From: Tectiglobus sp965247245
Lineage (GTDB): Bacteria > Pseudomonadota > Alphaproteobacteria > Rhizobiales > Hyphomicrobiaceae
DNA: 64,000 nucleotides
Direction: 5' to 3'
Assembly: GCA_965247245.1 (NCBI GenBank)
Contig: CBDFGV010000003.1
Span: 2,480,001 to 2,544,000, forward strand
Shown here: in pieces, positions 43,938-52,485 of the stretch
How positions within the stretch are numbered: the first letter of the stretch is position 1
Layout: each line of letters begins with the position of its first letter
Notes under the pieces: generated by a model
What the model saw: the letters and a program-made list of their open reading frames with translations, nothing else
Told to the model about the DNA's origin: nothing
The model's database searches: none
Program-made: the position numbers and the translations under genes

Positions 43938-45587
43938 TTACATCATGCCGCCCATGCCGCCCATGTCTGGCATTCCGCCGCCTGGCATGCCGCCGGCGCC
44001 GTTATCCTTCTTCGGGCTTTCAGCAACACCAGCTTCCGTGGTGATCAGCAGGCCTGCGATAGAGGCTGCGTCCTGCAGAGCGGTGCGCACAACCTTGGCC
44101 GGGTCGATGATGCCCTTGTCGAACATGTCACCATATTCGTCGTTCTGTGCGTCGTAGCCGAAAGCGTTGCCGCGGGTCTCGAGGACCTTGCCACATACGA
44201 TTGAGCCTTCAACACCAGCGTTCTCGGCGATCTGGCGGATCGGAGACTGGAGAGCCTTCTGGACGATGGCGATACCTGCGTCCTGATCTTCGTTGTCACC
44301 TTCGACGTCGATAGTTGCACTGGCCTTCAGCAGAGCAGTACCGCCACCAGCGACGATGCCTTCTTCGACAGCTGCGCGTGTAGCGTTCAGCGCGTCATCA
44401 ACGCGATCCTTACGCTCTTTCACTTCAACTTCGGTTGCGCCGCCGACCTTAAGAACAGCAACACCACCAGCAAGCTTAGCAAGACGCTCCTGCAGCTTCT
44501 CGCGGTCGTAGTCAGAAGTGGTTTCTTCGATCTGCGCGCGGATCTGGCCAACGCGTGCCTCGATGTCCTTCTTCTTACCAGAACCATCGACAATCGTCGT
44601 GTCGTCCTTCGTGATGGAAACGCGCTTCGCGCGGCCCAGCATGGACATGTCAACGTTTTCCAGCTTGATGCCGAGGTCTTCAGAGATGGTCTGACCTTCG
44701 CAAAGGATTGCGATGTCTTCGAGCATCGCCTTACGACGGTCACCGAAGCCTGGTGCCTTCACAGCTGCAACCTTGAGGCCGCCACGCAGCTTGTTCACAA
44801 CCAAAGTTGCAAGAGCTTCGCCTTCGACATCTTCAGCGATGATCAGAAGAGGCTTGCCTGTCTGCACGACCTTTTCCAGAACCGGCAGCATGGCCTGCAG
44901 GTTAGAAAGCTTTTTCTCGTGGATCAGGATGTATGGATCTTCGAGCTCAACAACCATCTTGTCTGGGTTGGTGATGAAGTATGGAGAGAGGTAGCCGCGG
45001 TCGAACTGCATACCTTCAACAACGTCCAGCTCAGTGTCGAGGCTCTTGGCTTCCTCAACAGTGATAACGCCTTCGTTGCCAACCTTCTGCATTGCTTCGG
45101 CGATCATGTCGCCGATTTCACGCTCGCCGTTGGAAGAGATCGTGCCAACCTGAGCGATTTCGTCAGAGTTCTTGACCTTCTTCGAGCGCTTCTCGATTTC
45201 AGCAACAACCTGTTGGGTTGCTTTATCGATGCCGCGCTTAAGATCCATTGGGTTCATGCCGGCTGCAACAGACTTGAGGCCTTCACGAACGATTGCCTGA
45301 GCAAGAACAGTAGCTGTCGTGGTGCCGTCACCAGCAACATCGTTGGTCTTGGAAGCAACTTCACGCACCATCTGTGCGCCCATGTTCTCGAACTTGTCCT
45401 CAAGTTCGATTTCCTTTGCAACGGTAACACCGTCCTTCGTTGTGCGCGGAGCACCGAAAGACTTGTCGATCACAACGTTGCGGCCTTTCGGGCCGAGTGT
45501 AACCTTCACAGCGTTGGCGAGGGTGTCGACACCGCGCATCATGCGTTCGCGGGCATCACCGGAAAATTTGACGTCCTTGGCAGCCAT
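43938..45587 (-). CDS. groEL: Chaperonin GroEL (60 kDa)
   Basis: GroEL is the ATP-driven folding chamber subunit. The N-terminus AAKDVKFSGDARERMMRGVD and VTLGPKGRNVVIDKSFGAP are diagnostic. The ATP-site GDGTTTATVLAQAIV is intact, including the catalytic Asp. The C-terminus ends in the Gly-Met tail (GGMGGMM). At 549 residues it is full length. It follows groES by 57 bases in a CIRCE-controlled operon. Confidence 0.98.
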   Translation of the reverse strand: MAAKDVKFSGDARERMMRGVDTLANAVKVTLGPKGRNVVIDKSFGAPRTTKDGVTVAKEIELEDKFENMGAQMVREVASKTNDVAGDGTTTATVLAQAIVREGLKSVAAGMNPMDLKRGIDKATQQVVAEIEKRSKKVKNSDEIAQVGTISSNGEREIGDMIAEAMQKVGNEGVITVEEAKSLDTELDVVEGMQFDRGYLSPYFITNPDKMVVELEDPYILIHEKKLSNLQAMLPVLEKVVQTGKPLLIIAEDVEGEALATLVVNKLRGGLKVAAVKAPGFGDRRKAMLEDIAILCEGQTISEDLGIKLENVDMSMLGRAKRVSITKDDTTIVDGSGKKKDIEARVGQIRAQIEETTSDYDREKLQERLAKLAGGVAVLKVGGATEVEVKERKDRVDDALNATRAAVEEGIVAGGGTALLKASATIDVEGDNEDQDAGIAIVQKALQSPIRQIAENAGVEGSIVCGKVLETRGNAFGYDAQNDEYGDMFDKGIIDPAKVVRTALQDAASIAGLLITTEAGVAESPKKDNGAGGMPGGGMPDMGGMGGMM

Positions 45588-45644
45588 TGTGGCCTATCTC
45601 CTAAGGTTCGTTTGGTTGATACAAAAAAAGGCGTTGGAAGGGGC

Positions 45645-45935
45645 TTAGCCTTCAACAACACCCATGATGTCGCTCTCCTTCATGATGAGGAGATCTTTGC
45701 CGTCAATCTTGACTTCCGTGCCGGACCACTTGCCGAAAAGCACACGGTCGCCAGCTTTGACATCAAGCGCCACGAGTTCGTTGTCGTCGCCACGGGCACC
45801 CGGGCCACATGCTACGACTTTGCCTTCTTGAGGCTTTTCTGCAGCGGTATCAGGGATGATGATGCCGCCTGCAGACTTTGTCTCGCTGTCGACGCGCTCA
45901 ACGACCACGCGGTCGTGCAGAGGACGAAACTTCAT
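45645..45935 (-). CDS. groES: Co-chaperonin GroES (10 kDa)
   Basis: GroES caps the GroEL chamber. FRPLHDRVVVERVDSETKSA, then GGIIIPDTAAEKPQEGKVVA with the mobile loop, and DRVLFGKWSGTEVKIDGKDL are all present. I start at the ATG at 45935, which has AAGGAG upstream and gives the normal 96 residues. The frame is open 12 codons further (45971), but that extension is not part of GroES. Confidence 0.97.
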   Translation of the reverse strand: MKFRPLHDRVVVERVDSETKSAGGIIIPDTAAEKPQEGKVVACGPGARGDDNELVALDVKAGDRVLFGKWSGTEVKIDGKDLLIMKESDIMGVVEG

Positions 45936-45990
45936 GAAGTCCTGCTCCTTGGTGGGCTGGTTTGAGTTCATGTTATAAGGTGAAAAGCTA

Positions 45991-46017
45991 CTAGCACTCG
46001 CATAGATTGAGTGCTAA
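45991..46017 (-). promoter_or_regulatory. CIRCE operator for HrcA
   Basis: The inverted repeat CTAGCACTC-N9-GAGTGCTAA differs from the CIRCE consensus (TTAGCACTC-N9-GAGTGCTAA) at one base only. It lies just downstream of the groES promoter, so the HrcA repressor should block transcription when bound. Confidence 0.95.
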
Positions 46018-46030
46018 CAGGCTGCCGCGG

Positions 46031-46058
46031 ATTTAATCCTGCGCCTGCTCAATGTCAA
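46031..46058 (-). promoter_or_regulatory. Sigma-70-type promoter of groESL
   Basis: On the minus strand a perfect -35 box TTGACA (46058-46053) is followed after 16 bases by TTAAAT (46036-46031) as the -10 box. The CIRCE operator begins 13 bases downstream. A heat-shock sigma factor may also use this region. Confidence 0.75.
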
Positions 46059-46218
46059 GGCACCGGCGAGAAAATTTCTTAAGTTCGGATGGTTAAGGGA
46101 AAGTTACCCTGGCGCCCGAGGAAGCAACGAGACAGGCCTCGCGAAAGACACTTTGCTCGCACTCCGCATATAGGGGCACAAGCCTGCCAATCAAGTTGTA
46201 TATGAAGAATAGCGTTGT

Positions 46219-46566
46219 TTACTGGACTTTGCCGCGCCAGAGCATCGCCGGCCAGGTTTTCATCGCATAGTCACATGCCTGATCATGCCCGATGGTAATG
46301 GCCTTTTCCTGCATGTAATTCCAGCCCTGCTTGAAGTAGGGACCATGCGTCAGGGCCGAAATCTGGCTGAAATTATCGAAGTTTCCACCTTCCTTGAGGA
46401 AGAACCAATAGCGCTTGTTGCGCTTGACGCCGGAGCACTTCTCGATGCTCCACATCCAGTTGCCGTGGCGGTACATCCCGGTCTTCTGACTGTCTGTCAG
46501 CCCGCTAGCAGACGCAGCCGATGCCATCATCGCCGCTGCAATTCCAACCACCAAACGCTTCATCAC
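46219..46566 (-). CDS. Small secreted protein of unknown function, 115 residues
   Basis: The product has a clear signal peptide (RLVVGIAAAMMASAASASG, cleavage near residue 20) and a mature part of about 95 residues rich in Trp, Tyr, Lys and Met. It contains only two cysteines (KCSGVKRNKRYWFF and QACDYAMKTWPAM), which could form one disulphide. No family is recognised. It stands alone, with no partner gene within 400 bases upstream. Confidence 0.7.
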   Translation of the reverse strand: MMKRLVVGIAAAMMASAASASGLTDSQKTGMYRHGNWMWSIEKCSGVKRNKRYWFFLKEGGNFDNFSQISALTHGPYFKQGWNYMQEKAITIGHDQACDYAMKTWPAMLWRGKVQ

Positions 46567-47003
46567 TCACCCCGACCACACAACTCAACAGCACCAGCCA
46601 GGCCGCGAATACGCCGCTCAAAACCTGCCGGTCAGGTCAGCATTCCATCACCCCGCGGAATCTGACCGTGCTCTAGTGATACCGCAGTCGCTTGAATTAA
46701 CGATTGAATCTGATGTCAGCAATTACTTCAAATTTGCGCAAAAGAGTGCAAATCCAGCGCCCCTTTCATCAAAGTTGCAAGGGAATAGCTCGCGGCGGCT
46801 CTGATCCGCGGCGTCACCTCTCTGACGCATAGCCAGAAACTTGATGAACTGACCAAGGACTATTCAGCCTGGAACCCCACCAAACCGTACGGCCGCACCG
46901 ATGCGACGCCGGCACTAGTCCGAACGACTTTATCTAAAGTAGTAACCTGTGCGAAACAGTTCGCACTTCTTTCCTATCACCTCACACGACCGGGTTCTCA
47001 ATC
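46567..47003. other. Intergenic region with two hairpins upstream of a secreted-protein gene and dedA
   Basis: No gene is supported in this 437-base gap between divergent starts. A strong imperfect hairpin spans 46635-46667 (11 pairs, one bulged C), about 70 bases before the minus-strand gene. A second perfect 7-bp inverted repeat, GTGCGAA (46949-46955) / TTCGCAC (46960-46966), lies 38 bases before the dedA start. Either could be an operator or leader structure. Confidence 0.45.
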
Positions 47004-47603
47004 GTGCCAATTCCAACTGACCTCACATCGTTTCTGGATATCATCCGCCAGCACGGCGATATGGTCTACTCGATCGTGTTTGCTTACGCCGCCTCCCATA
47101 GCCTGCTGATTACTCTGTTTGCAGGTTTTGCAGCGCACGCCGGCGCACTCTCCTTTGGCTCGCTTGTCATCCTTTGCTGGATCGCCAGCTTTCTGGGTGA
47201 CGTTGTCCGCTTCTGGATTGGACGCCGCTACGGCGATGCATTGGTCCGCCGCTTCTCCAGGTTAGAGCGCCCGGTGAAAGTCATTACCCGTCTCGTCGAC
47301 AACCACTATCTTTGGATGATCCTGGCCCACCGTTATCCGCACGGCATTCGCAGCGTCGCCGGCTTTGCCTACGGCATGTCCAATCTCCCATGGGCGACCT
47401 TCCTTCCGATTAATCTGATTGCGTCAGGTCTCTGGGCTATCGTCATTGTCTCGCTCGGCTATGGCTTCGGCCAATTCTCCGAGAAAGCACTGAACAACGC
47501 CTCATCCGGACTTGGCATCGCAATGCTGATCGTATTCGTTGCGCTTTCCTGGTATCTCAGTCGACGACTGGAGCGTTTGATCGAGCAGGAGCCAAGCAGC
47601 TAG
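47004..47603 (+). CDS. DedA-family (SNARE-associated) membrane protein
   Basis: DedA proteins are inner-membrane proteins of the VTT group, several of which flip undecaprenyl phosphate or other lipids. FAGFAAHAGALSFGSLVILC, SFLGDVVRFWIGRRYGDALV and MILAHRYPHGIRSVAGFAYG show the conserved acidic and Arg residues and the reentrant pattern. SNLPWATFLPINLIASGLWA completes the domain. It starts with GTG. The 199 residues are normal. It is followed after 51 bases by the DUF808 gene, probably as one transcript. Confidence 0.9.
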   Translation: MPIPTDLTSFLDIIRQHGDMVYSIVFAYAASHSLLITLFAGFAAHAGALSFGSLVILCWIASFLGDVVRFWIGRRYGDALVRRFSRLERPVKVITRLVDNHYLWMILAHRYPHGIRSVAGFAYGMSNLPWATFLPINLIASGLWAIVIVSLGYGFGQFSEKALNNASSGLGIAMLIVFVALSWYLSRRLERLIEQEPSS

Positions 47604-47654
47604 GGCGATTGCTGGATCTATGGTCCAATCAACGTCATCACGGGGGACGGGTTT

Positions 47655-48620
47655 ATGAGCGGAATTCTTGCACTGCTGGACGATATCGCAGCAATTGCAA
47701 AACTGGCGGCCGCCCAGGTTGATGACATCGCGGCTCAAGCTGCCAAGGCCGGCGCGAAATCGGCCGGCATTATCATCGACGATGCAGCCGTCACGCCCAA
47801 ATACGTCACCGGGCTCCCCGCCGCACGCGAACTGCCGATCGTCGCCAAAATCGCCCGTGGATCTCTATTCAACAAGCTGGTGATCCTGCTGCCGGTGCTG
47901 CTTCTACTGCAAGCCTTCGCGCCCTGGGTCATCCCGGGTCTGCTCATCATTGGTGGTTGCTATCTCTGCTTTGAAGGCGCGGAAAAAATCTGGCACGCGC
48001 TATCGCATCACAAGGACCCAGGCCCGCAACAAGCAGAAACACTCGACGCGGCCCACCTGGAAGAGCAGCGGGTCGCCGGCGCAATCAAAACAGACTTCAT
48101 TCTGTCAGCCGAAATCATGACGATCGCCTTAGCGACGATCGAGACCGACACGATGTGGAAGAGCGCCATCGTGCTGGCCATCGTTGCTATTCTCATCACC
48201 ATCGTGGTCTACGGCGCCGTCGCTCTACTAGTTAAGATCGACGATGTTGGCATTCGCATGCGCCAGACTGGTAAATGGGAAATGACACGCTCCCTTGGCA
48301 GCGGACTTGTATCGGCTATGCCAAACGTCCTCTGGCTGATCTCCGTGATCGGTACGGCGGCAATGCTCTGGGTCGGTGGCAGCATCATAGTCCATGCATT
48401 GAACGAGATGAATGTCTCGATGCCTTACGAGACAATCAAGCAAACGGCCAAGACCATTGCTGGGGAAGATGCACCAGGTCTGACTTGGTTGGTGACCGCT
48501 CTGATCGACGCCGTTATCGGCATCGTCGTTGGATCAATCCTGATACCAATTGTTGAAGCGGTCCTGGTACCGATCGAAGCCTTGTTCCCGGAAAAAAAGA
48601 AGCAACCAGCCAGCCACTAA
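47655..48620 (+). CDS. DUF808 (YedI-like) inner-membrane protein
   Basis: This is a polytopic membrane protein of the DUF808 family. The N-terminal cytosolic segment MSGILALLDDIAAIAKLAAA and ITGLPAARELPIVAKIARGS (here VTGLPAARELPIVAKIARGS) are the family signature. About eight membrane spans follow. GGGGGA lies about 8 bases upstream of the ATG. The function is not known beyond membrane location; a transport role is a common guess. It may be co-transcribed with the DedA gene. Confidence 0.9.
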   Translation: MSGILALLDDIAAIAKLAAAQVDDIAAQAAKAGAKSAGIIIDDAAVTPKYVTGLPAARELPIVAKIARGSLFNKLVILLPVLLLLQAFAPWVIPGLLIIGGCYLCFEGAEKIWHALSHHKDPGPQQAETLDAAHLEEQRVAGAIKTDFILSAEIMTIALATIETDTMWKSAIVLAIVAILITIVVYGAVALLVKIDDVGIRMRQTGKWEMTRSLGSGLVSAMPNVLWLISVIGTAAMLWVGGSIIVHALNEMNVSMPYETIKQTAKTIAGEDAPGLTWLVTALIDAVIGIVVGSILIPIVEAVLVPIEALFPEKKKQPASH

Positions 48621-48980
48621 GTCTCGAAGACGTTGCGTCGTTGGCCGGCAGAGTCTTCTAGCCAGGGCACATGGTTTATTGCGCGGCAGCCTACGTCAGT
48701 GGCGCCGCTCCTGATAGCTCAAGACATCGGCAAGCCGATCTCCTGCCGCTACGCTTCCGGCTTAAGCGCTCATTAACGAAACGAGCGCGTTCCCTACCAG
48801 CGATTGATCCAACCCCTGGTATGATCTGCCTGACAATTTCCCGCGCGCGGCTCGTCCCTAGATCCTCACGATCGAGCCGCAGTCGCGGAATTATTGATGT
48901 TCAACTTGTTCACTTTGGACGAGAACAACGGGCTGTCACAGCAGACAAAGTCGGATGTGGTCACCTGACAAGGCAATGCC
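48621..48980. other. Intergenic region upstream of the A-T-TE gene
   Basis: No gene is supported in these 360 bases. The main structure is a perfect 8-bp inverted repeat, GCGGCTCG (48847-48854) / CGAGCCGC (48873-48880), about 100 bases before the start of the synthetase. It may be a regulatory site. An open frame of about 110 codons here overlaps the synthetase start and has no ribosome site, so I do not call it. Confidence 0.4.
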
Positions 48981-51422
48981 ATGGACACGATGCTAAGCCG
49001 CTTTGACGAGATCGTTCAGAGCCGCCCAAATGACATCTGCCTCTGCGAAGGCACCGAGCAGTTCACTTTTGCCGACGTGCAACGCATCTCGGACAACATC
49101 GCAGCTGAACTTTCCAACATAGCGCCCCCAAATACTTGCGTGGCCTGGCTCGGTGGCGCGGACGCACATCGCGTTCTGGCATACTTGGCCATCCAAAAAG
49201 CCGGTCTCGTTTTCTTCGCCCCCAACACAACACTTAATGATGAGCAGATTGGCCAGACCCTGGCAGTTGCCAAGCCCGAGGTGTTGCTGATCGATCAGGA
49301 GTATCTACCCCTCGCGGCACGCTTGCCGCACGACAAGCAGATGGTCGCTTCATTTGCCCGGGACGGCTTGAATGACTTGAAGGTATTTCAAAGACCATCT
49401 CTATCCGCGGATGCTTTTTCGCATCTCAGTATGACATCTGGCTCAACTGGCGTTCCAAAAATGCTGCCACGCACACGCCGGGACATGGAGTACTTCATTG
49501 ATCTGGCCTGCGAGTTACAACAACTAGAGCCGACCGACACGACAGCCCTGCTCGGCAACCTGTGGAATCCAACTCTGTTCACCGGCTTCAACGTGGGTGC
49601 GAAGACAGTTTGCTTTGATGTGCCGCGCAGAGGCGCAGGCGGCCTCGCCGATCGGCTGCGGGAGGAGCGCGTGACGACCGCAATGATGTATCCGGCGCTG
49701 TTTCGCGAATTGATGGCAAGTCAGACTTCGCTGCCGGATCTGCGTTGCATCATCCTCATCGGAGAAGCTCTGACGCGAGACGATGCTGAAGCCCATGCAC
49801 GTTGCTGCGCGCCAGATGCGGAACTGATCAACATTTATGGTTCGATGGAGTTCCCCTATCTCCTCCAATGGCGCCGGCGGGCCAACGACACAATCAACTT
49901 TGTGACAATGCCGATGGGAGCTGAGGTTGTTCCAGGTGAACTCCGCCTGATCGATCACACTGGCGCGCCCGTCAAAGACGGTGCCGTGGGAGAGATCGAA
50001 ATCACTTCTCACCACGTCCCAAACTTGTATCTCGATAATCCCGAACTGACGGCAGAGCGCTTTCGCACCTTACCAGACGGCCGGACGGCGTTGCGCATGG
50101 GTGACTTCGCCTATCGCGACTACGCTGGCGTTTATCACTCCATGGGACGCAAAGATCAGCAGACCAAGATCCGTGGCTACAATGTGCGCCCGACCGACGT
50201 CGAAATGATCATCAAGCACGAGCCTGGCGTGCTTGACTGCGCAGTGACAACCGTCACGACCGCGCAGGGCATCCGAAAACTTGTTTGCTTCTATGCGGGC
50301 AATGCCAACGACAAATCCTTGCGCAAGGCCCTTAATGAACGCTTGCCGAACTATATGGTCCCCTCAATTTGGCGCCAGCTTGAAACGCTACCCAAGACGC
50401 CAAGCGGCAAAGTTAAGCGTGATGCCTTGCCTGATCCATTTGCGATCGAGACCCTCAGCAGAACTTGTCAATCTTACACGGCAACCGGATCCGAAATTGC
50501 CAAGCTCTTTTCTGAGATCTTGGACCGAGACGACATTGCGCCGGACGATGATTTCTTCGACCTTGGCGGGGACAGCCTGCAGGCGATGCGGCTGGTGATG
50601 CAGACTGAAGAGATCTTCGGACGGCGACCACCTTTTGAAACGTTAATGTTGAACGGGGCCACCATTGACGAATTGACTCGGTTCTTTGACTCGGAGCCAA
50701 CACAACGTCCCTCAGTTCTGCGCGAAGGGATGAACGGCCCGACGTTCGTGGTCACGCATACGCAGGACGGTAACCTGTCAATGTACTTGCCGTTGACGCA
50801 ATCGCTTGATCCGTGTTTCCGCGTTGTTGGTGCGAATAGTCGCGAAATCACCGGCGACAAGTGCGCGGCGAATATGCGTGAGATGGCACAGCACTCGATT
50901 GAGGTTCTGGGCGACGAGATCGCTCCCGGCAAACAGATCGTGCTCGTCGGCTTCAGTTACGGCGGACCGATTGCTGTCGAGATGGCTCGAATTCTCTCCG
51001 AGCGGGACGGCACAACGCCACCGCTCATTCTGCTCGACCCACATGCCGTCTGGCGTGACAACTGGCGATGGTTCCGACGTGCGCTCGACGCAGCAAAGAC
51101 CGGCGATGTGTCCCGCCTCTGGAATCTGGGGAGAATGTATGCGTCAGCTACATCGAGTGGCGAATCAGGTGAGTTAGAAGAGGCGCACTTAGTGCCGTGG
51201 CTGTCCTACAGGCCGGCACCACTGCAGCTCAACAAGGGATTGTTTGTGCGTTCAACCGATCCGACTGCGCACTCCAATGCGAACGCTTGGTCCGATGTTT
51301 TCTCAGGTCGGTTGGATATGGCCGATGCATCCGCCGATCATACGAGTATGATGATGAGTGAGCCCGCCCGCATGCTGGCCCAGACAGTTCAATCGTGGAT
51401 GCAAACAGCCAACGTCCACTAA
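48981..51422 (+). CDS. Stand-alone NRPS-like enzyme: adenylation, carrier and thioesterase domains (A-T-TE)
   Basis: The 813-residue protein has three domains and no condensation domain. The adenylation domain (about 1-490) shows A3 MTSGSTGVPK (from 151), A5 NIYGSMEF, A7 GDFAYRD, A8 GRKDQQTKIRGYNVRPTD and A10 TPSGKVKRD. The carrier domain has DDFFDLGGDSLQAM with the phosphopantetheine Ser at 532. The thioesterase (about 580-813) has GFSYGG with nucleophile Ser659 and a candidate His787 in ADHTSM. The A4 region reads GNLWNPTLFTGF, without the Asp that normally grips the amino group of an alpha-amino acid, so an aryl or keto acid is plausible. The same order occurs in RalA-type furanone synthetases and fungal atromentin-type enzymes; the product here is unknown. 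AAGG lies 7 bases before the ATG. Confidence 0.88.
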   Translation: MDTMLSRFDEIVQSRPNDICLCEGTEQFTFADVQRISDNIAAELSNIAPPNTCVAWLGGADAHRVLAYLAIQKAGLVFFAPNTTLNDEQIGQTLAVAKPEVLLIDQEYLPLAARLPHDKQMVASFARDGLNDLKVFQRPSLSADAFSHLSMTSGSTGVPKMLPRTRRDMEYFIDLACELQQLEPTDTTALLGNLWNPTLFTGFNVGAKTVCFDVPRRGAGGLADRLREERVTTAMMYPALFRELMASQTSLPDLRCIILIGEALTRDDAEAHARCCAPDAELINIYGSMEFPYLLQWRRRANDTINFVTMPMGAEVVPGELRLIDHTGAPVKDGAVGEIEITSHHVPNLYLDNPELTAERFRTLPDGRTALRMGDFAYRDYAGVYHSMGRKDQQTKIRGYNVRPTDVEMIIKHEPGVLDCAVTTVTTAQGIRKLVCFYAGNANDKSLRKALNERLPNYMVPSIWRQLETLPKTPSGKVKRDALPDPFAIETLSRTCQSYTATGSEIAKLFSEILDRDDIAPDDDFFDLGGDSLQAMRLVMQTEEIFGRRPPFETLMLNGATIDELTRFFDSEPTQRPSVLREGMNGPTFVVTHTQDGNLSMYLPLTQSLDPCFRVVGANSREITGDKCAANMREMAQHSIEVLGDEIAPGKQIVLVGFSYGGPIAVEMARILSERDGTTPPLILLDPHAVWRDNWRWFRRALDAAKTGDVSRLWNLGRMYASATSSGESGELEEAHLVPWLSYRPAPLQLNKGLFVRSTDPTAHSNANAWSDVFSGRLDMADASADHTSMMMSEPARMLAQTVQSWMQTANVH

Positions 51423-51430
51423 TGCTCACA

Positions 51431-51460
51431 GCTCAGAACCAACGAGCTTGGTTCTAGAGC
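51431..51460. terminator. Hairpin between the convergent synthetase and SDR genes
   Basis: A perfect 8-bp stem, AGAACCAA (51435-51442) with TTGGTTCT (51448-51455), extends to GCTC/GAGC with one bulged A. It starts just after the synthetase stop codon and could end both transcripts, though neither side has a T tract. Confidence 0.6.
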
Positions 51461-51478
51461 AACTTAATGCACGATGAT

Positions 51479-52237
51479 CTAGTGAAACTGCGGCGAGCGA
51501 TGATCATAGTCCAAGACATGGCCCGAGAGCTCACTGCCTTGAGCGGATGCGAGGTATAGCGCAACGGCCGCAATATCAGGCTCGCAACTAATGCAGTCAT
51601 CGCTTGGATCATAGGCGTCGCCAATGATCGAGCGTGGTGCAATACCGTTCACCCGGATTCCCTGATCCGCCCACTTTTCGGCTTCCGTGCGCACCATGGC
51701 AGCAAGTGCCGTCCGCGCAATGCCGGCCAGCGCAGCTTCCGACGGCTTTGACGGAGCTGGCAGACGCAGGACATTCAAAATTGAACCGTTCGCCCAAGTC
51801 AGCCCCATGCGCCCGGCCGCAACACCTGTCGTGCGCGCAGCCGCCTGCATGCGGTTAACAAAAAGCGTCTCGATATCTTCAAGGGTCGTCGCAGAGTTCA
51901 GATCATAACGACTGACATGGATCAGGTTGATAACGGTCTCAAGCCCACCATAAATCTTCGCGGCCGTCTGGGTAAATCGGGTCGCCGTGTCTGCAGCATC
52001 AATCGGGTCATGATGTGCGCGGACTTCCAGAGCAGATTCGCTCAAGACTGCGAGTAGAGCATCTGTTTCGGGACAAGGCTCAGGGATTTGCAGCAGCATC
52101 CGGCAACTGTGTTCTGCGAATGCGCGGGCTACATCCACACCGCACGTGGGACCAACCCCGGTAATCAGAACCCGTGTTCCCGCCAACTCGGGATACACAC
52201 CTTCGCTGTTCCTGATCTCAGCAACGCTCATCAACAT
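51479..52237 (-). CDS. SDR-fold protein lacking the Ser-Tyr-Lys catalytic residues (pseudo-dehydrogenase)
   Basis: The 252-residue protein has the SDR fold: LAGTRVLITGVGPTCGVDVA at the N-terminus as cofactor-binding start, and EKWADQGIRVNGIAP as the usual segment after the active site. Counting back from RVN, the Tyr-x-x-x-Lys motif is replaced by A-G-I-A-R. The catalytic Ser site (normally in VNISS) reads ILNVLRL, and NNAG reads NLIHV. The cofactor loop is also atypical. Reductase activity by the normal mechanism is therefore unlikely; a binding, regulatory or structural role is inferred. I start at the ATG at 52237 (GGGAGGG 9 bases upstream); a TTG at 52243 is less likely. It converges on the synthetase. 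Confidence 0.85.
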   Translation of the reverse strand: MLMSVAEIRNSEGVYPELAGTRVLITGVGPTCGVDVARAFAEHSCRMLLQIPEPCPETDALLAVLSESALEVRAHHDPIDAADTATRFTQTAAKIYGGLETVINLIHVSRYDLNSATTLEDIETLFVNRMQAAARTTGVAAGRMGLTWANGSILNVLRLPAPSKPSEAALAGIARTALAAMVRTEAEKWADQGIRVNGIAPRSIIGDAYDPSDDCISCEPDIAAVALYLASAQGSELSGHVLDYDHRSPQFH

Positions 52238-52485
52238 GGACAAAAACCCTCCCCCAGACTTCAGGGGTTACTTCACGCCGATTCGACTAACGACAAGTTA
52301 AATGCCGTCTCGATTCGGGTTTTGGTGTGGCAGCCTAGAGTTTTATTCAAGGCCGCGGCACATCCACAGTTAACAGCAATACCGTTTGGCAATAGCTCGC
52401 CGCCAACCTATCCTAGCGAGGAAAATTTCCTTGTCACCCGGGCCTTACGCCCGCAGACCATCCAAAACTTACGAAGGGGAAGACA

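Noticed and set aside
44919..45965. A 348-codon open frame antisense to groEL and groES
   Set aside because: It lies opposite two highly conserved genes whose codon bias keeps the opposite strand open; it has no ribosome site and no recognisable protein features.
46741..46930. Possible tRNA or small stable RNA by GC pattern
   Set aside because: I could not fold a cloverleaf, and there is no T-loop consensus or CCA end.
48671..49006. A 111-codon frame before the A-T-TE gene
   Set aside because: It overlaps the start of the synthetase, has no ribosome site and reads as Arg/Ser-rich low-complexity protein.
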